Source of the DNA: Bradyrhizobium barranii subsp. apii
GTDB lineage: Bacteria > Pseudomonadota > Alphaproteobacteria > Rhizobiales > Xanthobacteraceae
NCBI RefSeq assembly: GCF_011516635.5
Contig: NZ_CP096255.1
Coordinates: 5,764,501-5,828,500 of the forward strand
DNA length: 64,000 nt
Direction of reading: 5' to 3'
A program made the translations under genes and the position numbers. The notes beneath the pieces are model-generated. The model saw nothing but the letters and a program-made list of their open reading frames with translations, was not told the origin of the DNA and ran no database searches. Numbering within the stretch: position 1 is the stretch's first letter; each line of letters begins with the position of its first letter. Positions 1-8,979 of the stretch are shown here, one piece after another.

Positions 1-15
1 ACCCTACGCACCTTC

Positions 16-1026
16 TTACTTCGTCGCCTTCCTGATCCCGCCGAACGACGCCGCGTCGAACTTCTGCGGATCGACGGGATCGTAGCGGGACCACTCCATG
101 TCGGGCACGTTGGCATACCGCTCGGCCCAGGCCTTGTTCGTCGTCGTCGTGCCGGGCGCGACGGGGCGGATCTCGAAATGCAGCACTTTGTTCGGGCCGA
201 TCTCGCCGATCGTGTCCTTTGCCTTGACGCTCGCGCCCACCGCAAGCGCCTCTCCCTTCGGCCCGACAATGCGGCCAAGCTGGACGTAGCGCGTGTAGAC
301 GACGCCGCCATTGGGATAGGTGTGCTTGAGCACGACATAGCGGCCGCAACCGCCGATCACGGGCAGGTCGGCCGGCGCCTGCTCGCTGGTCTCGATCTTG
401 ACGACGACGCCGTCCGCCATCGCCGCCACCGGGCCGCCTGCCTTGTCGGAGGTGAAATCGACGCCGGGATGCTCGTCCTGGGTCCAGCATCCACAGGAGG
501 TCATCGTCTTGTCTGCAGGCTTGTCGGCGCGCGGAAAGCTGCGCGGGGTGAGGAATTCATTGACCAGCAGTCCCGGCCCTTCGGGGGACGTGAAGGCATG
601 GATCGCATAGAGCGAGAGCTTGTCCCCGACCGGCACCTCCGCCGGCAAGAAGCCGTAGACCACATCCTGGATGAAGACCTTGAGCTCGCGCCCCTTGGCG
701 GACCGGACCGTGATGCAGTTGGTCGCCTGCAAGGCGTCGGCGTCGGTCTTGGGCATGCAGCTCATGATCAGCGATCGCTTGAGCGCGCCACTTGCGCACG
801 GCTCCCCGTGGGAGGCCAGCGTGACGTCGAGCTTCAGCGGCGACATCGGGTAGACGTCGAGGCCGGTGGCCGGTCGGCGCCGCGCCAGGAACTCGTCGAG
901 ATCGGTCTCCTTGTAACGGGCGAAATTGAATTCGGCGCGCGCCGCATCGGGGACGGCGCAGAGGACGACAAGCAGCAGGGAGACGGCAAGCAAACCCAGC
1001 TTGGGGACGACACGCGGCGGCAACAT
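16..1026 (-). CDS. Secreted M23 (LytM-like) peptidase-family protein
   Basis: The product is 336 residues with a clear Sec signal peptide (MLPPRVVPKLGLL... ending in the AxA-type site DAARA). I chose this ATG because it puts the signal peptide at the very N-terminus; in-frame starts at 1062 and 1218 exist upstream. The C-terminal half looks like an M23 peptidoglycan endopeptidase: the HxxxD zinc motif is seen in DEHPGVDF near residue 185 and the second half-motif in VLHFEIRP near residue 282. In active M23 enzymes the latter is normally HxH; here the first His is Val, so catalysis may be lost. It would act in the periplasm on peptidoglycan or as a LytM-type activator. It diverges from the phosphodiesterase gene at 1287. 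Confidence 0.75.
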   Translation of the reverse strand: MLPPRVVPKLGLLAVSLLLVVLCAVPDAARAEFNFARYKETDLDEFLARRRPATGLDVYPMSPLKLDVTLASHGEPCASGALKRSLIMSCMPKTDADALQATNCITVRSAKGRELKVFIQDVVYGFLPAEVPVGDKLSLYAIHAFTSPEGPGLLVNEFLTPRSFPRADKPADKTMTSCGCWTQDEHPGVDFTSDKAGGPVAAMADGVVVKIETSEQAPADLPVIGGCGRYVVLKHTYPNGGVVYTRYVQLGRIVGPKGEALAVGASVKAKDTIGEIGPNKVLHFEIRPVAPGTTTTNKAWAERYANVPDMEWSRYDPVDPQKFDAASFGGIRKATK

Positions 1027-1198
1027 TCGGAGGTCTCGTGATGCAAATTCGGTGAGCAGCATGAGCAAACCACGACCACATCTTCGCGGCAAGGTAGACC
1101 GCATCTTGCGCCTCAATCGTGAGAGGTCATTCGGCCCCAGAGTACGCTCGCCCAGTCGTCCCAAGCATGTCCACATCTTCCACGCGCCGTAGGAACCG

Positions 1199-1216
1199 CT
1201 GTCATCAAACTGAAAC
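1199..1216 (+). promoter_or_regulatory. Predicted PHO box (PhoB site) upstream of the phosphodiesterase-ugp operon
   Basis: CTGTCATCAAACTGAAAC has two 7-bp half sites 11 bp apart and matches the enterobacterial PHO box consensus (CTGTCAT, 4 A/T-rich bases, CTGTCAC) at about 15 of 18 positions. A -10-like TCTAAC follows at 1225-1230, the spacing expected when PhoB replaces the -35 contact. The operon's first ATG is at 1287. The downstream genes belong to phosphodiester and glycerol-3-phosphate use, which fits phosphate-starvation control. Confidence 0.65.
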
Positions 1217-1286
1217 ACTGGCGCTCTAACGGCCTGTCAGGGACGTCCTGCCGGAGGCGCCCATCCTCCAACAGTCCTGACGCGCC

Positions 1287-2138
1287 ATGCCCTTCAAATT
1301 CATCCACATCACCGACACGCATCTCGCGAACCCCGGACTGAAGCTCTATGGCCTCGATCCGCGCGCCCGGCTGGACGCGGCGGTTGCCGACATCAACAAG
1401 CACCAGTCCGATGCTGCCTTCGCGGTCGTGACGGGCGATCTCACCCATTGGGGCGAGGCTGAATCCTACGCCAATTTTGCCGACGCGATGGCCGCGCTGA
1501 AAATTCCGTACATCGCCATGGTCGGCAATCACGACAAGCGCGTGGCCTGCCTCGACGGCCTGAAGGCCGCGCCGCGCGACCCGGACGGCTTCGTCCAGGG
1601 CACCCGCACCACCGAGCACGGCCTGTTCGTGTTCCTGGACACGCTGGACGAGACCAGCCACGCCGGCGAGATGTGCGCCAAGCGCCTCGGCTGGCTCGCG
1701 AGCACGCTGGCGGCCGCGCCCGCCGACATGCCGTTCGTCGTCTTCATGCATCATCCGCCCTTCCCGGTCGGCGTCCACGCGATGGACGAGATCGCACTAG
1801 CGCAGAGCGCCGAATTCGCCGAGGTGATCGCGCCCTATCGCGCGCGCATCCGCCATCTCTTCTTCGGCCACGTGCACCGGCCGATCTTCGGCAGCTACGG
1901 CAAGATCCCGTTCTCGACGCTCCGCGGCACCAACCACCAGGTCTGGTTCGAGCTTGACGCTGCCGCGACCGACCATCTCGCCAGCCATGAGCCGCCAGCC
2001 TATGGCGTGGTGCTGATCGACGGCGAGAACCTGGTCGTGCACAGCCACGACTTCCTCGACACCAGTCTGCGCTTCCCCTTCGAGCCACCGGCGGGAATGG
2101 ACGGCCGCGACTATGCGCTCAAGTTCGCGGCGCGGTGA
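1287..2138 (+). CDS. Class III metallophosphoesterase, probable glycerophosphodiester phosphodiesterase (GpdQ-like)
   Basis: This 283-residue protein has the full binuclear-metal signature of class III phosphodiesterases (GpdQ, CpdA and Rv0805 families): DTH at residues 10-12, GDLTH at 50-54, GNHD at 80-83, MHHPP near 154 and GHVH near 194. These residues bind two divalent metals and hydrolyse phosphodiesters. The gene is the first of an operon with ugp-type transporter genes (1 nt to the next ATG) behind a PHO box. A role in releasing glycerol-3-phosphate from glycerophosphodiesters, the job UgpQ does in E. coli, is therefore more likely than cAMP hydrolysis. No signal peptide is seen, so it should be cytoplasmic. 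The substrate is inferred from context only. Confidence 0.85.
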   Translation: MPFKFIHITDTHLANPGLKLYGLDPRARLDAAVADINKHQSDAAFAVVTGDLTHWGEAESYANFADAMAALKIPYIAMVGNHDKRVACLDGLKAAPRDPDGFVQGTRTTEHGLFVFLDTLDETSHAGEMCAKRLGWLASTLAAAPADMPFVVFMHHPPFPVGVHAMDEIALAQSAEFAEVIAPYRARIRHLFFGHVHRPIFGSYGKIPFSTLRGTNHQVWFELDAAATDHLASHEPPAYGVVLIDGENLVVHSHDFLDTSLRFPFEPPAGMDGRDYALKFAAR

Positions 2139-2139
2139 A

Positions 2140-3112
2140 ATGAGCCTCGCTGAACCCGCGGCTCTTCCGGTCGCGGCATCGGCGGCACCGCGTCTGCGCG
2201 TCCTGAAGCGGTTTCTTGGCCGATTCAAAGCCTCGCTGCCCGCCTATCTGCTGCTGTTGCCCTCGCTGGTCTTCCTCGCACTGTTCACCTATGGCGCGAT
2301 GGGCCGCGTGCTGATCGACGCGCTCTACCAGCGCGCGACGCCGAAGGCACCGGTCCGCTTCGTCGGCCTCGGCAATGTCAGTGCGGTGCTAGCCGACCCC
2401 GCCCTCACCGGCGCGGTCGTCAACAATCTCGTCTACGCCATCGGCACAGCGATCCCGAGCATCGGACTTGCACTGCTGTTCGCGCTGGCGCTGTCGCGCA
2501 CCAATGCGGTGAGCAGCGCGCTGCGCGCCGCGCTGTTCCTTCCGGTGCTGATCCCGATGGTCGCGGCCTCCGCGCTGTTCCTGTTCATCTTCCTGCCCAA
2601 TGTCGGCCTGCTCGACTACTACATCGGCCGCCTGCTTCCGGTGGTGCCGAACTGGCTCGGCGACCCCGACATCGCGCTCTATGCGATCATGGTGATCACC
2701 ATCTGGAAGAACGCCGGCTACTACATGTTGTTCTTCCTCGCCGGCCTGCAGGCCGTGCCCGAGGATGTCATGGAAGCCGCGCATCTCGATGGCGCCGGCC
2801 CGTTCATGCGGCTGCGCTACATCATCCTGCCCGAGCTGCTACATCATCCTGCCCGAGCTCAAGCCCACCTTCCTGTTCGTCATCGTCATCGCCGCACTCA
2901 ACGCGGTCACGCAGGTCGACCACGTCTTCGTCATGACCAAGGGCGGTCCGTCGAACTCGACCAATCTCGTGCTGTTCTACATCTACCAGCAGGCGGTCGA
3001 GCATTACGACATCGGCAAGGCCTCGGCGGCGACGCTGCTGACGCTTGCCGCGCTGATGGGCCTCACCGCGCTCTCCTTCCGGACGATGGCCAATCGTGAG
3101 GGCGGAGCATGA
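2140..3112 (+). pseudogene. ugpA: sn-glycerol-3-phosphate ABC transporter permease UgpA, frameshifted by a 22-bp tandem duplication
   Basis: The first frame (from ATG 2140) encodes a typical MalF/UgpA-like permease with TM segments and the start of the EAA loop (VMEAAHLDGAGPFMRLRYIILPEL). At that point the sequence g2816-t2837 is repeated exactly at 2838-2859. Since 22 is not a multiple of 3, the frame shifts and the first product runs into unrelated sequence ending at 3099. The second frame resumes the correct protein (KPTFLFVIVIAALNAVTQV... ending FRTMANREGGA). Removing one copy restores a 316-residue permease. The gene overlaps ugpE by ATGA. As it stands, the second half of the EAA loop and the last TM segments are lost, so the importer should not assemble. 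Confidence 0.85.
2816..2859 (+). repeat. Perfect 22-bp tandem duplication inside ugpA
   Basis: Two adjacent identical 22-bp copies (2816-2837 and 2838-2859), each beginning GCTACATCATCC and ending GAGCT. The duplicated codons encode the RYIILPEL part of the EAA loop. The copies show no divergence, so the event is recent or is an assembly artefact. Confidence 0.9.
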
Positions 3113-3978
3113 CGCTGATCGACTGGCTGCTTAGGGACGCCCCGCTCGCCACCCGCCGCGAGATCACGCCCAAGCTCGGTTTCGTGTTGACGATCTTGCT
3201 CGCCATCGTCTGGCTGATCCCGTTCCTGTGGATGGGCGTGGCGACGCTGCGCCCGGCGTCCGACGGCATCAACGTGATGGCCGAGCTGATCCCGAGCCTC
3301 AAGCCCACGCTCGACAATGTCAGGGATGCCTGGGAGATCGGCGATTTCCCGCGCTACACCCTCAACACCACGATCATCTGCACCGGCATCCTGCTGGTGC
3401 AGTTCGTCACGATCACGCTGGCGGGCTTTGCCTTTGCGCGGCTCGAATTCGCCGGCAAGACGCTGATCTTCTATTTGTTCCTGATGCAGCTGATGCTGGT
3501 GCCGGTGCTGCTGATCGTGCCGAATTTGAGCCTGGTGGCGCAGCTCGGGCTCTACGACACGCTCGCCGGCGTGATGATGCCGTTCTTCGCCTCGGCCTTC
3601 GGCACCTTCCTGATGCGACAGGCTTTTGAAGCCATTCCGACCGAGCTGGAAGACGCCGCCCTGATCGACGGCGCCAGCCTTCTCCAGCGCATCCGCCACA
3701 TCTACGTGCCGCTGTCCATGCCGAGCTTCTCGGCCTTCGCCATCATCTCCGTCACCAGCCACTGGAACGACTTCCTTTGGCCGCTGATGGTGATCAATTC
3801 GCCGGACAAGCGGCCGCTCACGGTCGGCCTGTCCGTCTTCACCGCAACGGCCGAAGGCACGCAGGCCTGGGGCCCGATCGCCGCCGGCACGCTGATGGTG
3901 ATCGCACCGCTGCTGATCACCTTCCTGATCTTCCAGAAGCGCTTCATCAGTTCTTTCGTCACCTCAGGCATCAAATAG
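3109..3978 (+). CDS. ugpE: sn-glycerol-3-phosphate ABC transporter permease UgpE
   Basis: This 289-residue inner-membrane protein has about six TM segments and a complete EAA loop (ELEDAALIDGASLLQRI followed by a Pro-rich turn) near residues 175-200, which docks onto the ATPase. Length and layout match the MalG/UgpE family. Its ATG overlaps the ugpA stop (ATGA), so translation is normally coupled. It would pair with UgpA to form the pore; because UgpA is frameshifted here and no ATPase gene follows, it is probably idle unless partners are encoded elsewhere. Identification as UgpE rests on the ugpB-like neighbour and the PHO box. Confidence 0.85.
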   Translation: MTLIDWLLRDAPLATRREITPKLGFVLTILLAIVWLIPFLWMGVATLRPASDGINVMAELIPSLKPTLDNVRDAWEIGDFPRYTLNTTIICTGILLVQFVTITLAGFAFARLEFAGKTLIFYLFLMQLMLVPVLLIVPNLSLVAQLGLYDTLAGVMMPFFASAFGTFLMRQAFEAIPTELEDAALIDGASLLQRIRHIYVPLSMPSFSAFAIISVTSHWNDFLWPLMVINSPDKRPLTVGLSVFTATAEGTQAWGPIAAGTLMVIAPLLITFLIFQKRFISSFVTSGIK

Positions 3979-3989
3979 GAGATTTTTCG

Positions 3990-5324
3990 ATGCTGTTTAC
4001 CCGCAGGCTCATGCTTGGCCTTGCCATGGCTGGCACTATGGCAGGCGCCCTCGCCGTCCCGGCAATGGCCGAAGGTCCGACCGAGATCGACCTGTTCTTC
4101 CCCGTTCCCGTCGACGGCAAGCTCGCCCGCGACATGGGCACCTTGATCAAGGAGTTCAACGAAACCCATCCGGCGATCAAGGCGACCGCGGTCTACACCG
4201 GCTCCTATGACGACACGCTGATCAAGACGCGCGCCGCCATCAAGGCCGGCAAGCCGCCGTCAGCCGTGATCATGTCGGCGAACTTCCTGCTCGACATGCA
4301 GATCGAGAACGAGCTCACCAATCTCGACGGCCTGATCGCCGCCGACGGCACCACCAAGGAAAAGTTCTTGGGCCAGTTCTTCCCGGCGCTGCAGGGCAAC
4401 GCGGTGATCGACCGCTCGGTCTACGGCGTGCCGTTCCACAATTCGACGCCGCTGCTCTACATCAACGCCGACAAGGCCAAGGAAGCGGGCCTTGATCCCA
4501 ACAAGCCGCCGCAGACCTGGGCCGAGCTCACCGACTGGGCCAAGAAGCTCACCAAGCGCGAGGGCGACAAGGTGACCCAATGGGGCATCGCGATCCCCTG
4601 CGCCTATGACTATTGCGGCTGGATGATGGAAACGCTCACCATGACCAATGGCGGGCGCTACTACAACGAGGAATTCGGCGGCGAAGTCTATTACGACACG
4701 CCCTCGATGCTGGGCGCGCTGACCTGGTGGAACGACCTCGTCTACAAGCACAAGGTCCACGCCCCCGGCGCGACGCCCGGACCTGCCGTCAGCACTTCCT
4801 TCATCTCCGGCAATGCCGCGATGATGATGCTGTCCACGGGCTCGCTGACCTATGTGCGCGACAACGCCAAGTTCAACTACAAGGTCGCGTTCATCCCGCG
4901 CAACGTCCGCAACGCCGTGCCGATCGGCGGCGCCTCGCTGATCGTTCCGGCCGGCCTCGAAGCCGACAAGCAGAAGGCCGCCTGGACCCTGATCAAGTGG
5001 ATGACCTCGCCCGAGAAGAGCGCCTGGTGGAGCCGCGCCACCGGCTATTTCGCGCCCAACATGGCCGCCTACAAGACGCCTGACATGGTCGACTTCCTCA
5101 ACAAGAACCCGGACGCCAAGACCGCCGTCGAGCAGCTCGACGTCGCAAAACCCTGGTTCGCGACCTACAAGACCGTGCCGGTCCGCAAGACGCTGGAGGA
5201 CGAGGTCATGCTGGTCCTCAACGGCAAGAAGCAGCCGAAGGAAGCGCTGGTCGCCGCCCAGAAGGCCGCCGACGAGACGCTGAAGCCGTACAACGCAGAG
5301 ACCTCGCGGAGTCCCCGAGAATGA
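3990..5324 (+). CDS. ugpB: Periplasmic glycerol-3-phosphate binding protein UgpB, altered C-terminus
   Basis: The 444-residue product has a signal peptide (MLFTRRLMLGLAMAG... cleaved after AMA) and an SBP type 1 fold. Several stretches resemble E. coli UgpB as I recall it: NSTPLLYINADKAKEAGLDP, STGSLTYVRDNAKFNYKVA, GGASLIV and TGYFAPNMAAY. It should deliver glycerol-3-phosphate or glycerophosphodiesters to UgpAE. The start ATG 3990 follows an AGGAG-type ribosome site. The last residues (AETSRSPRE) look foreign: from about 5295 the DNA is shared with the truncated binding-protein gene on the other strand, so the native end and stop appear to have been deleted along with the ugpC that would normally follow. 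Confidence 0.85.
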   Translation: MLFTRRLMLGLAMAGTMAGALAVPAMAEGPTEIDLFFPVPVDGKLARDMGTLIKEFNETHPAIKATAVYTGSYDDTLIKTRAAIKAGKPPSAVIMSANFLLDMQIENELTNLDGLIAADGTTKEKFLGQFFPALQGNAVIDRSVYGVPFHNSTPLLYINADKAKEAGLDPNKPPQTWAELTDWAKKLTKREGDKVTQWGIAIPCAYDYCGWMMETLTMTNGGRYYNEEFGGEVYYDTPSMLGALTWWNDLVYKHKVHAPGATPGPAVSTSFISGNAAMMMLSTGSLTYVRDNAKFNYKVAFIPRNVRNAVPIGGASLIVPAGLEADKQKAAWTLIKWMTSPEKSAWWSRATGYFAPNMAAYKTPDMVDFLNKNPDAKTAVEQLDVAKPWFATYKTVPVRKTLEDEVMLVLNGKKQPKEALVAAQKAADETLKPYNAETSRSPRE

Positions 5325-5901
5325 AGGCAAAGCCCTGGAGGATCGCGCGGCCCGGCCCGCTGTTCGCCGGACGCGCATACATGAATTTGCCCGGGTTCGC
5401 CTTCACCCAAGTCAGCAATTCCTGCGCGGTCTTCGGCGGGCTCGGCACCTTCGCCGGATTGTAGATCAGCACCGGTCCACCGGCATTGCCGACTGACGGA
5501 ATGAGGACGCCCTTGCCCTCGTCGTAAAGCGCCTTGCCCGCATCGGTGAGGCCGTCGCGCGGAAAGGCCTTCTGATAATCGGGGATGGCGATGAGCTGGC
5601 CGTTCTGGGCCAGCAGTGCGCCGCCATCCTGCCCGGTCAGCACCAGGTTGATATCGAGGCGGCCGGCATCCTGCTGCGCCTTGATCTTGGCCGGAAGCTC
5701 CGGCGCGGGCGCGCGCTGGATTCTGATCTCGCTGACCTTGTCCGGATTCGCCTTCTTGTAGTTCTCGATGATGGTCTGCACCGAGGCCAGGTCACCGCCG
5801 GTATCGATGATCGAAAGACTGACCGGAGCGGCCAGGGCTCCGCTGCAAAGACACGCCCCCAACAGGGCGGCGACCATTGGGGTTGCTGACCTCGGTTTCA
5901 T
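5218..5901 (-). pseudogene. Truncated extracellular solute-binding protein (second ABC importer remnant)
   Basis: The first ~197 residues are a normal periplasmic binding protein: signal peptide (MVAALLGACLCSGALAA), then SBP sequence up to GRAILQGFAFILGDS. GGAGGCGAGA lies just before ATG 5901. After GDS (about 5308) the translation becomes Arg/Ser-rich and unrelated, because the DNA from there to 5218 is the antisense of ugpB. About half of the usual length is missing. It resembles iron, polyamine or aminoethylphosphonate-type binding proteins, but the substrate cannot be told. The matching permease and ATPase genes are absent. A GntR regulator is transcribed divergently from 6110, with a roughly 200-bp shared upstream region. 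Confidence 0.8.
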
Positions 5902-6109
5902 TCTCGCCTCCCACGCGCTTTATTTTTTGCGCAACTTGTTATTTATTTGTAAGGCAAGCATCGACGAAATCTTCGCTGGTTGTCAAGCGGTCTGTTCTGG
6001 AGCTGTTTTGAACTGGCGGCCGAGCGCCTTGTGCACGGACTGAACTGTCAAAAACTTGTTTGGAAGCCGAACGCAAAACCGGGCGGAGCCGGACTTGAAA
6101 AAGCCTGCG

Positions 6110-6829
6110 ATGAAATCCGTGGAGTTGCCGCTGTCGTCCTCGACGGGTCGATTGAGCGACCGGATCTACGACCATGTGCTGGGTCAGATCGCGATCGGCA
6201 TCCTTCCCGTGAACTGCCGGCTACCGCCCGAGAATGGCCTTGCCGAACTCCTCGGCGTTTCACGGCCCGTCGTTCGCGAGGCGCTGACGCGATTGCGCGA
6301 TGACGGGCTGATCGCATCACGCCAGGGTGCGGGCTGGTTCGTGACGCGGCGCCCGGACGCCAATGCCTTCGACTTCGCGCCTGTCAGCAGCATCCCCGAC
6401 ATCCAGCGCTGCTTCGTGTTCCGGATGGCCGTCGAGGGCGATGCCGCGGCCCTCGCCGCACGCAACCGGGACCGGCAAAGCCTGCGCCGCATTCAGCAGG
6501 TCCTGACCAGGCTGGATACGATGGTCGCCCAAGGGCGCGAGGGCGGCCTTGGTGTCGAGGAAGATCTCCTCTTCCACCGCACGATTGCGGAGGCGAGCGG
6601 CAACCGGTTCTTTGTCGAGACGCTGACCTCGTTGAGGGAGCAGATCGCCATTGGCGTCAATCTCAACCGCAACCTGTCCCTCATTCAACCGCGTGGTCGC
6701 ATCCTCAGGGGGCAGCAGGAGCATCGCCGCGTGTTCGAGGCCATCGAGGCACAAGACGAGGACGGCGCCCGCCGCGCCATGCGGACGCATGTCGAAAATG
6801 CCCGCAAGAGAATATTCGAGGGGGGCTGA
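6110..6829 (+). CDS. GntR/FadR-family transcriptional regulator
   Basis: The 239-residue protein has an N-terminal winged helix (RLSDRIYDHVLGQI, then LPPENGLAELLGVSRPVVRE, roughly residues 12-75) and an all-helical FCD ligand domain with metal-type histidines (DLLFHRTIAEAS, EHRRVFEAI, HVENAR). I chose ATG 6110; the open frame extends to a TTG at 6056. It is divergent from the truncated binding-protein gene and probably once controlled that importer in response to its substrate. With the importer gone, it is likely an orphan or has other targets. No clear FadR-type operator is seen in 5902-6109. Confidence 0.85.
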   Translation: MKSVELPLSSSTGRLSDRIYDHVLGQIAIGILPVNCRLPPENGLAELLGVSRPVVREALTRLRDDGLIASRQGAGWFVTRRPDANAFDFAPVSSIPDIQRCFVFRMAVEGDAAALAARNRDRQSLRRIQQVLTRLDTMVAQGREGGLGVEEDLLFHRTIAEASGNRFFVETLTSLREQIAIGVNLNRNLSLIQPRGRILRGQQEHRRVFEAIEAQDEDGARRAMRTHVENARKRIFEGG

Positions 6830-6861
6830 TCGCCGCGACGTGAGCCACTCGCCGCGCGCGG

Positions 6862-7851
6862 TTAGATCGTCACCACGATCTTGCCGAACTGATTGTTCGA
6901 CTCCAGGAAGCGATGCGCCTCGACGATCTCCTCGAACCGGAACGTTCTGGCGATCACCGGCTTCAAGCTGCCGTCTGACAACCCGTCGAGGATGAACGCC
7001 TTTGCTTTCGCAAGGCGCACGGGATCGCGGATGATCTCGTGCACGAGGTAGCCGCGCAGGACCAGGCTCTTGGTCAACACGTTGAAGAGCGGGAACGGCG
7101 TCGGCGCGGAGCTCAGCCCGCCATACTCGATCAGGATACCGCCCGGTGACATCGCCGCAGTCAGCGGCTCGAATGCGGGACCGCCGACGGCGTCAAACAC
7201 CACGCGGACGCCGCTTGCACCGGCAATCTCCGCGAGCCTCGCTCCGATGTCCTCCTCGTCCGAGGCGATCACGTGGGCGGCGCCGGCCTCGCGCAAGGCG
7301 CGCCGCTTGGCCGAGGTCCGCGTCAGGGCGACCGGGACAGCGCCGATCCGGTTCGCGATCTGGATGGCCGCAAGCCCGACGCTGCTCGATGCCGCCGTGA
7401 TGGCGACGACATCCCCTCGCCCAGGTCCGGCGATGTCGACCAGCGCACCGTAGGCCGTCAGATACTGCATCCACACCGCAGCCGCCGCCTCGAAGCCAAG
7501 CTCGGGCGGATGCTTCACGACGAGCTCGGCTGGAAACGTCGCGAGTTCGGCATAGGCCGGCCATCGCACCATCGACAGCGGCGGCACGATGCTGACCGCG
7601 TCGCCCGGCGCAAAGTCGGCCACGCCTTCGCCGACGGCCTCGATGATGCCCGCCGCCTCCAGGCCAAGGCCGGACGGAAATGTCGCGGTCTCGATATAGC
7701 TGCCCGTCCGCAACAGCGCCTCCGCACGGTTGAGACCGAGCGCCCTGACCCGGATCTGCACCTCGCCCTTCGCCGGCGGTGGGACGTCAATGGTCTCGAT
7801 GCACAGCACTTCCGGACCGCCATGCCGGTGAAAGCGAACGACGCGCGCCAT
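6862..7851 (-). CDS. Zinc-independent MDR oxidoreductase (quinone oxidoreductase-like)
   Basis: This 329-residue medium-chain dehydrogenase/reductase has a GroES-like N-terminal domain (MARVVRFHRHGGPEVLCIE) and a Rossmann domain with the AASSSVGLAAIQIANRIG dinucleotide motif. The Cys/His zinc ligands of alcohol dehydrogenases are not seen, so an NADPH-dependent quinone or enone reductase is most likely. ATG 7851 is chosen because GGAG sits 7 nt upstream; a longer frame begins at 7869. It is divergent from a LysR regulator at 7955, the usual arrangement for a regulator and its target. The physiological substrate is unknown. Confidence 0.85.
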   Translation of the reverse strand: MARVVRFHRHGGPEVLCIETIDVPPPAKGEVQIRVRALGLNRAEALLRTGSYIETATFPSGLGLEAAGIIEAVGEGVADFAPGDAVSIVPPLSMVRWPAYAELATFPAELVVKHPPELGFEAAAAVWMQYLTAYGALVDIAGPGRGDVVAITAASSSVGLAAIQIANRIGAVPVALTRTSAKRRALREAGAAHVIASDEEDIGARLAEIAGASGVRVVFDAVGGPAFEPLTAAMSPGGILIEYGGLSSAPTPFPLFNVLTKSLVLRGYLVHEIIRDPVRLAKAKAFILDGLSDGSLKPVIARTFRFEEIVEAHRFLESNNQFGKIVVTI

Positions 7852-7954
7852 GGATAAACTCCAAAACAATTGAACTGAATGGAGCTATGCCGATCCCACC
7901 GGAGTGGATAAATGGCCCGAATACGCGAACAGTCGAAACCAGGAGTTTTCAATC

Positions 7955-8854
7955 ATGGACCGCCTGACCAGCATGGCCGTGTTCGTCCGGGCCGTCGATC
8001 TCGGCTCGTTCGCAGCCGCGGCCGACGCCCTGGAGATGTCGGGGCCGATGGTCGGCAAGCATGTGCGCTTCCTCGAAGAGCGCCTCGGCGTCCGCCTCCT
8101 CAACCGCACCACGCGGCGCCAGAGCCTGACCGAGGCTGGCCAGGCCTATTACGAGCGCTGCCGCGCGGTACTCAGCGAGGCCGAAGCCGCCGACGCCGTC
8201 GTGGCCGATGAACTCTCCGCGCCGCGCGGAAGGCTGCGCGTGACCATGCCTGCCCTGCTCGGACGGCACTGCATCGCCCCTCTGTTGATGAAGCTCGCGC
8301 GAAAATATCCGCATCTCGAGTTCGACCTCTCCTTCGGCGATCCCATCGCTGACATCATCGAGGCCGGCTACGATCTTGCGATCCGGACCGGCGATCTCGA
8401 CGACCAGTCCGGTCTGATCACGCGGCGCATCGCAAGCCAGCGCATGGTGGTGTGCGGCGCGCGGTCCTATTTGCGCGCCAACGGCAAACCGAAATCGCTC
8501 GACGATCTCGCCGCGCATCAGGCGATCATCTATCGCCGCTCTGGACGCGTCCGGCCGTGGCTATTTCCGCAAGCCGACCAGCCGGCACGCGAGATCATGC
8601 CGTCAGGCAGGCTGAGGCTCGACGATATGGAGGCGATCGCGGACGCCGCCGCGCAAGGCATGGGTCTCGCCTGGCTGCCTTGTTGGCTGGTCCGCGAGCG
8701 TCTCAACGGCGGCGCGCTGGTCGGCCTCTTCGAAGGCCAGCCCCAATTCCTCTACGAATGCCACGCGCTGTGGCCCCGTTCGCCCCGGATTCCGCCAAAA
8801 GTCCGTGCCGCTGTGGACGCGCTCGCCGCCGCTTTGCCGAAGCTCATGACGTGA
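7955..8854 (+). CDS. LysR-family transcriptional regulator
   Basis: The 299-residue protein has a typical N-terminal winged helix (MDRLTSMAVFVRAVDLGSF ... MVGKHVRFLEERLGVRLLNR, residues 1-60) and a C-terminal periplasmic-binding-like effector domain. AGGAG lies 9 nt before the ATG. It sits back to back with the MDR oxidoreductase (103 bp apart) and probably controls it, a common pattern for LysR/quinone-oxidoreductase pairs. The inducer is unknown. Confidence 0.88.
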   Translation: MDRLTSMAVFVRAVDLGSFAAAADALEMSGPMVGKHVRFLEERLGVRLLNRTTRRQSLTEAGQAYYERCRAVLSEAEAADAVVADELSAPRGRLRVTMPALLGRHCIAPLLMKLARKYPHLEFDLSFGDPIADIIEAGYDLAIRTGDLDDQSGLITRRIASQRMVVCGARSYLRANGKPKSLDDLAAHQAIIYRRSGRVRPWLFPQADQPAREIMPSGRLRLDDMEAIADAAAQGMGLAWLPCWLVRERLNGGALVGLFEGQPQFLYECHALWPRSPRIPPKVRAAVDALAAALPKLMT

Positions 8855-8979
8855 TGGTCGAGCCTGCCCCGTTAACCCCCCGTCCACCATCCGGCTTGCC
8901 GGGCGGCCGGTAACCACGAGCATTAACAGACCCTCAACGTACCCCCGACAAATCTATCAATGTTTCTGGAGATTTCGCC

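Noticed and set aside
2816..2859. Programmed frameshift in ugpA
   Set aside because: There is no slippery sequence; an exact 22-bp duplication explains the shift fully.
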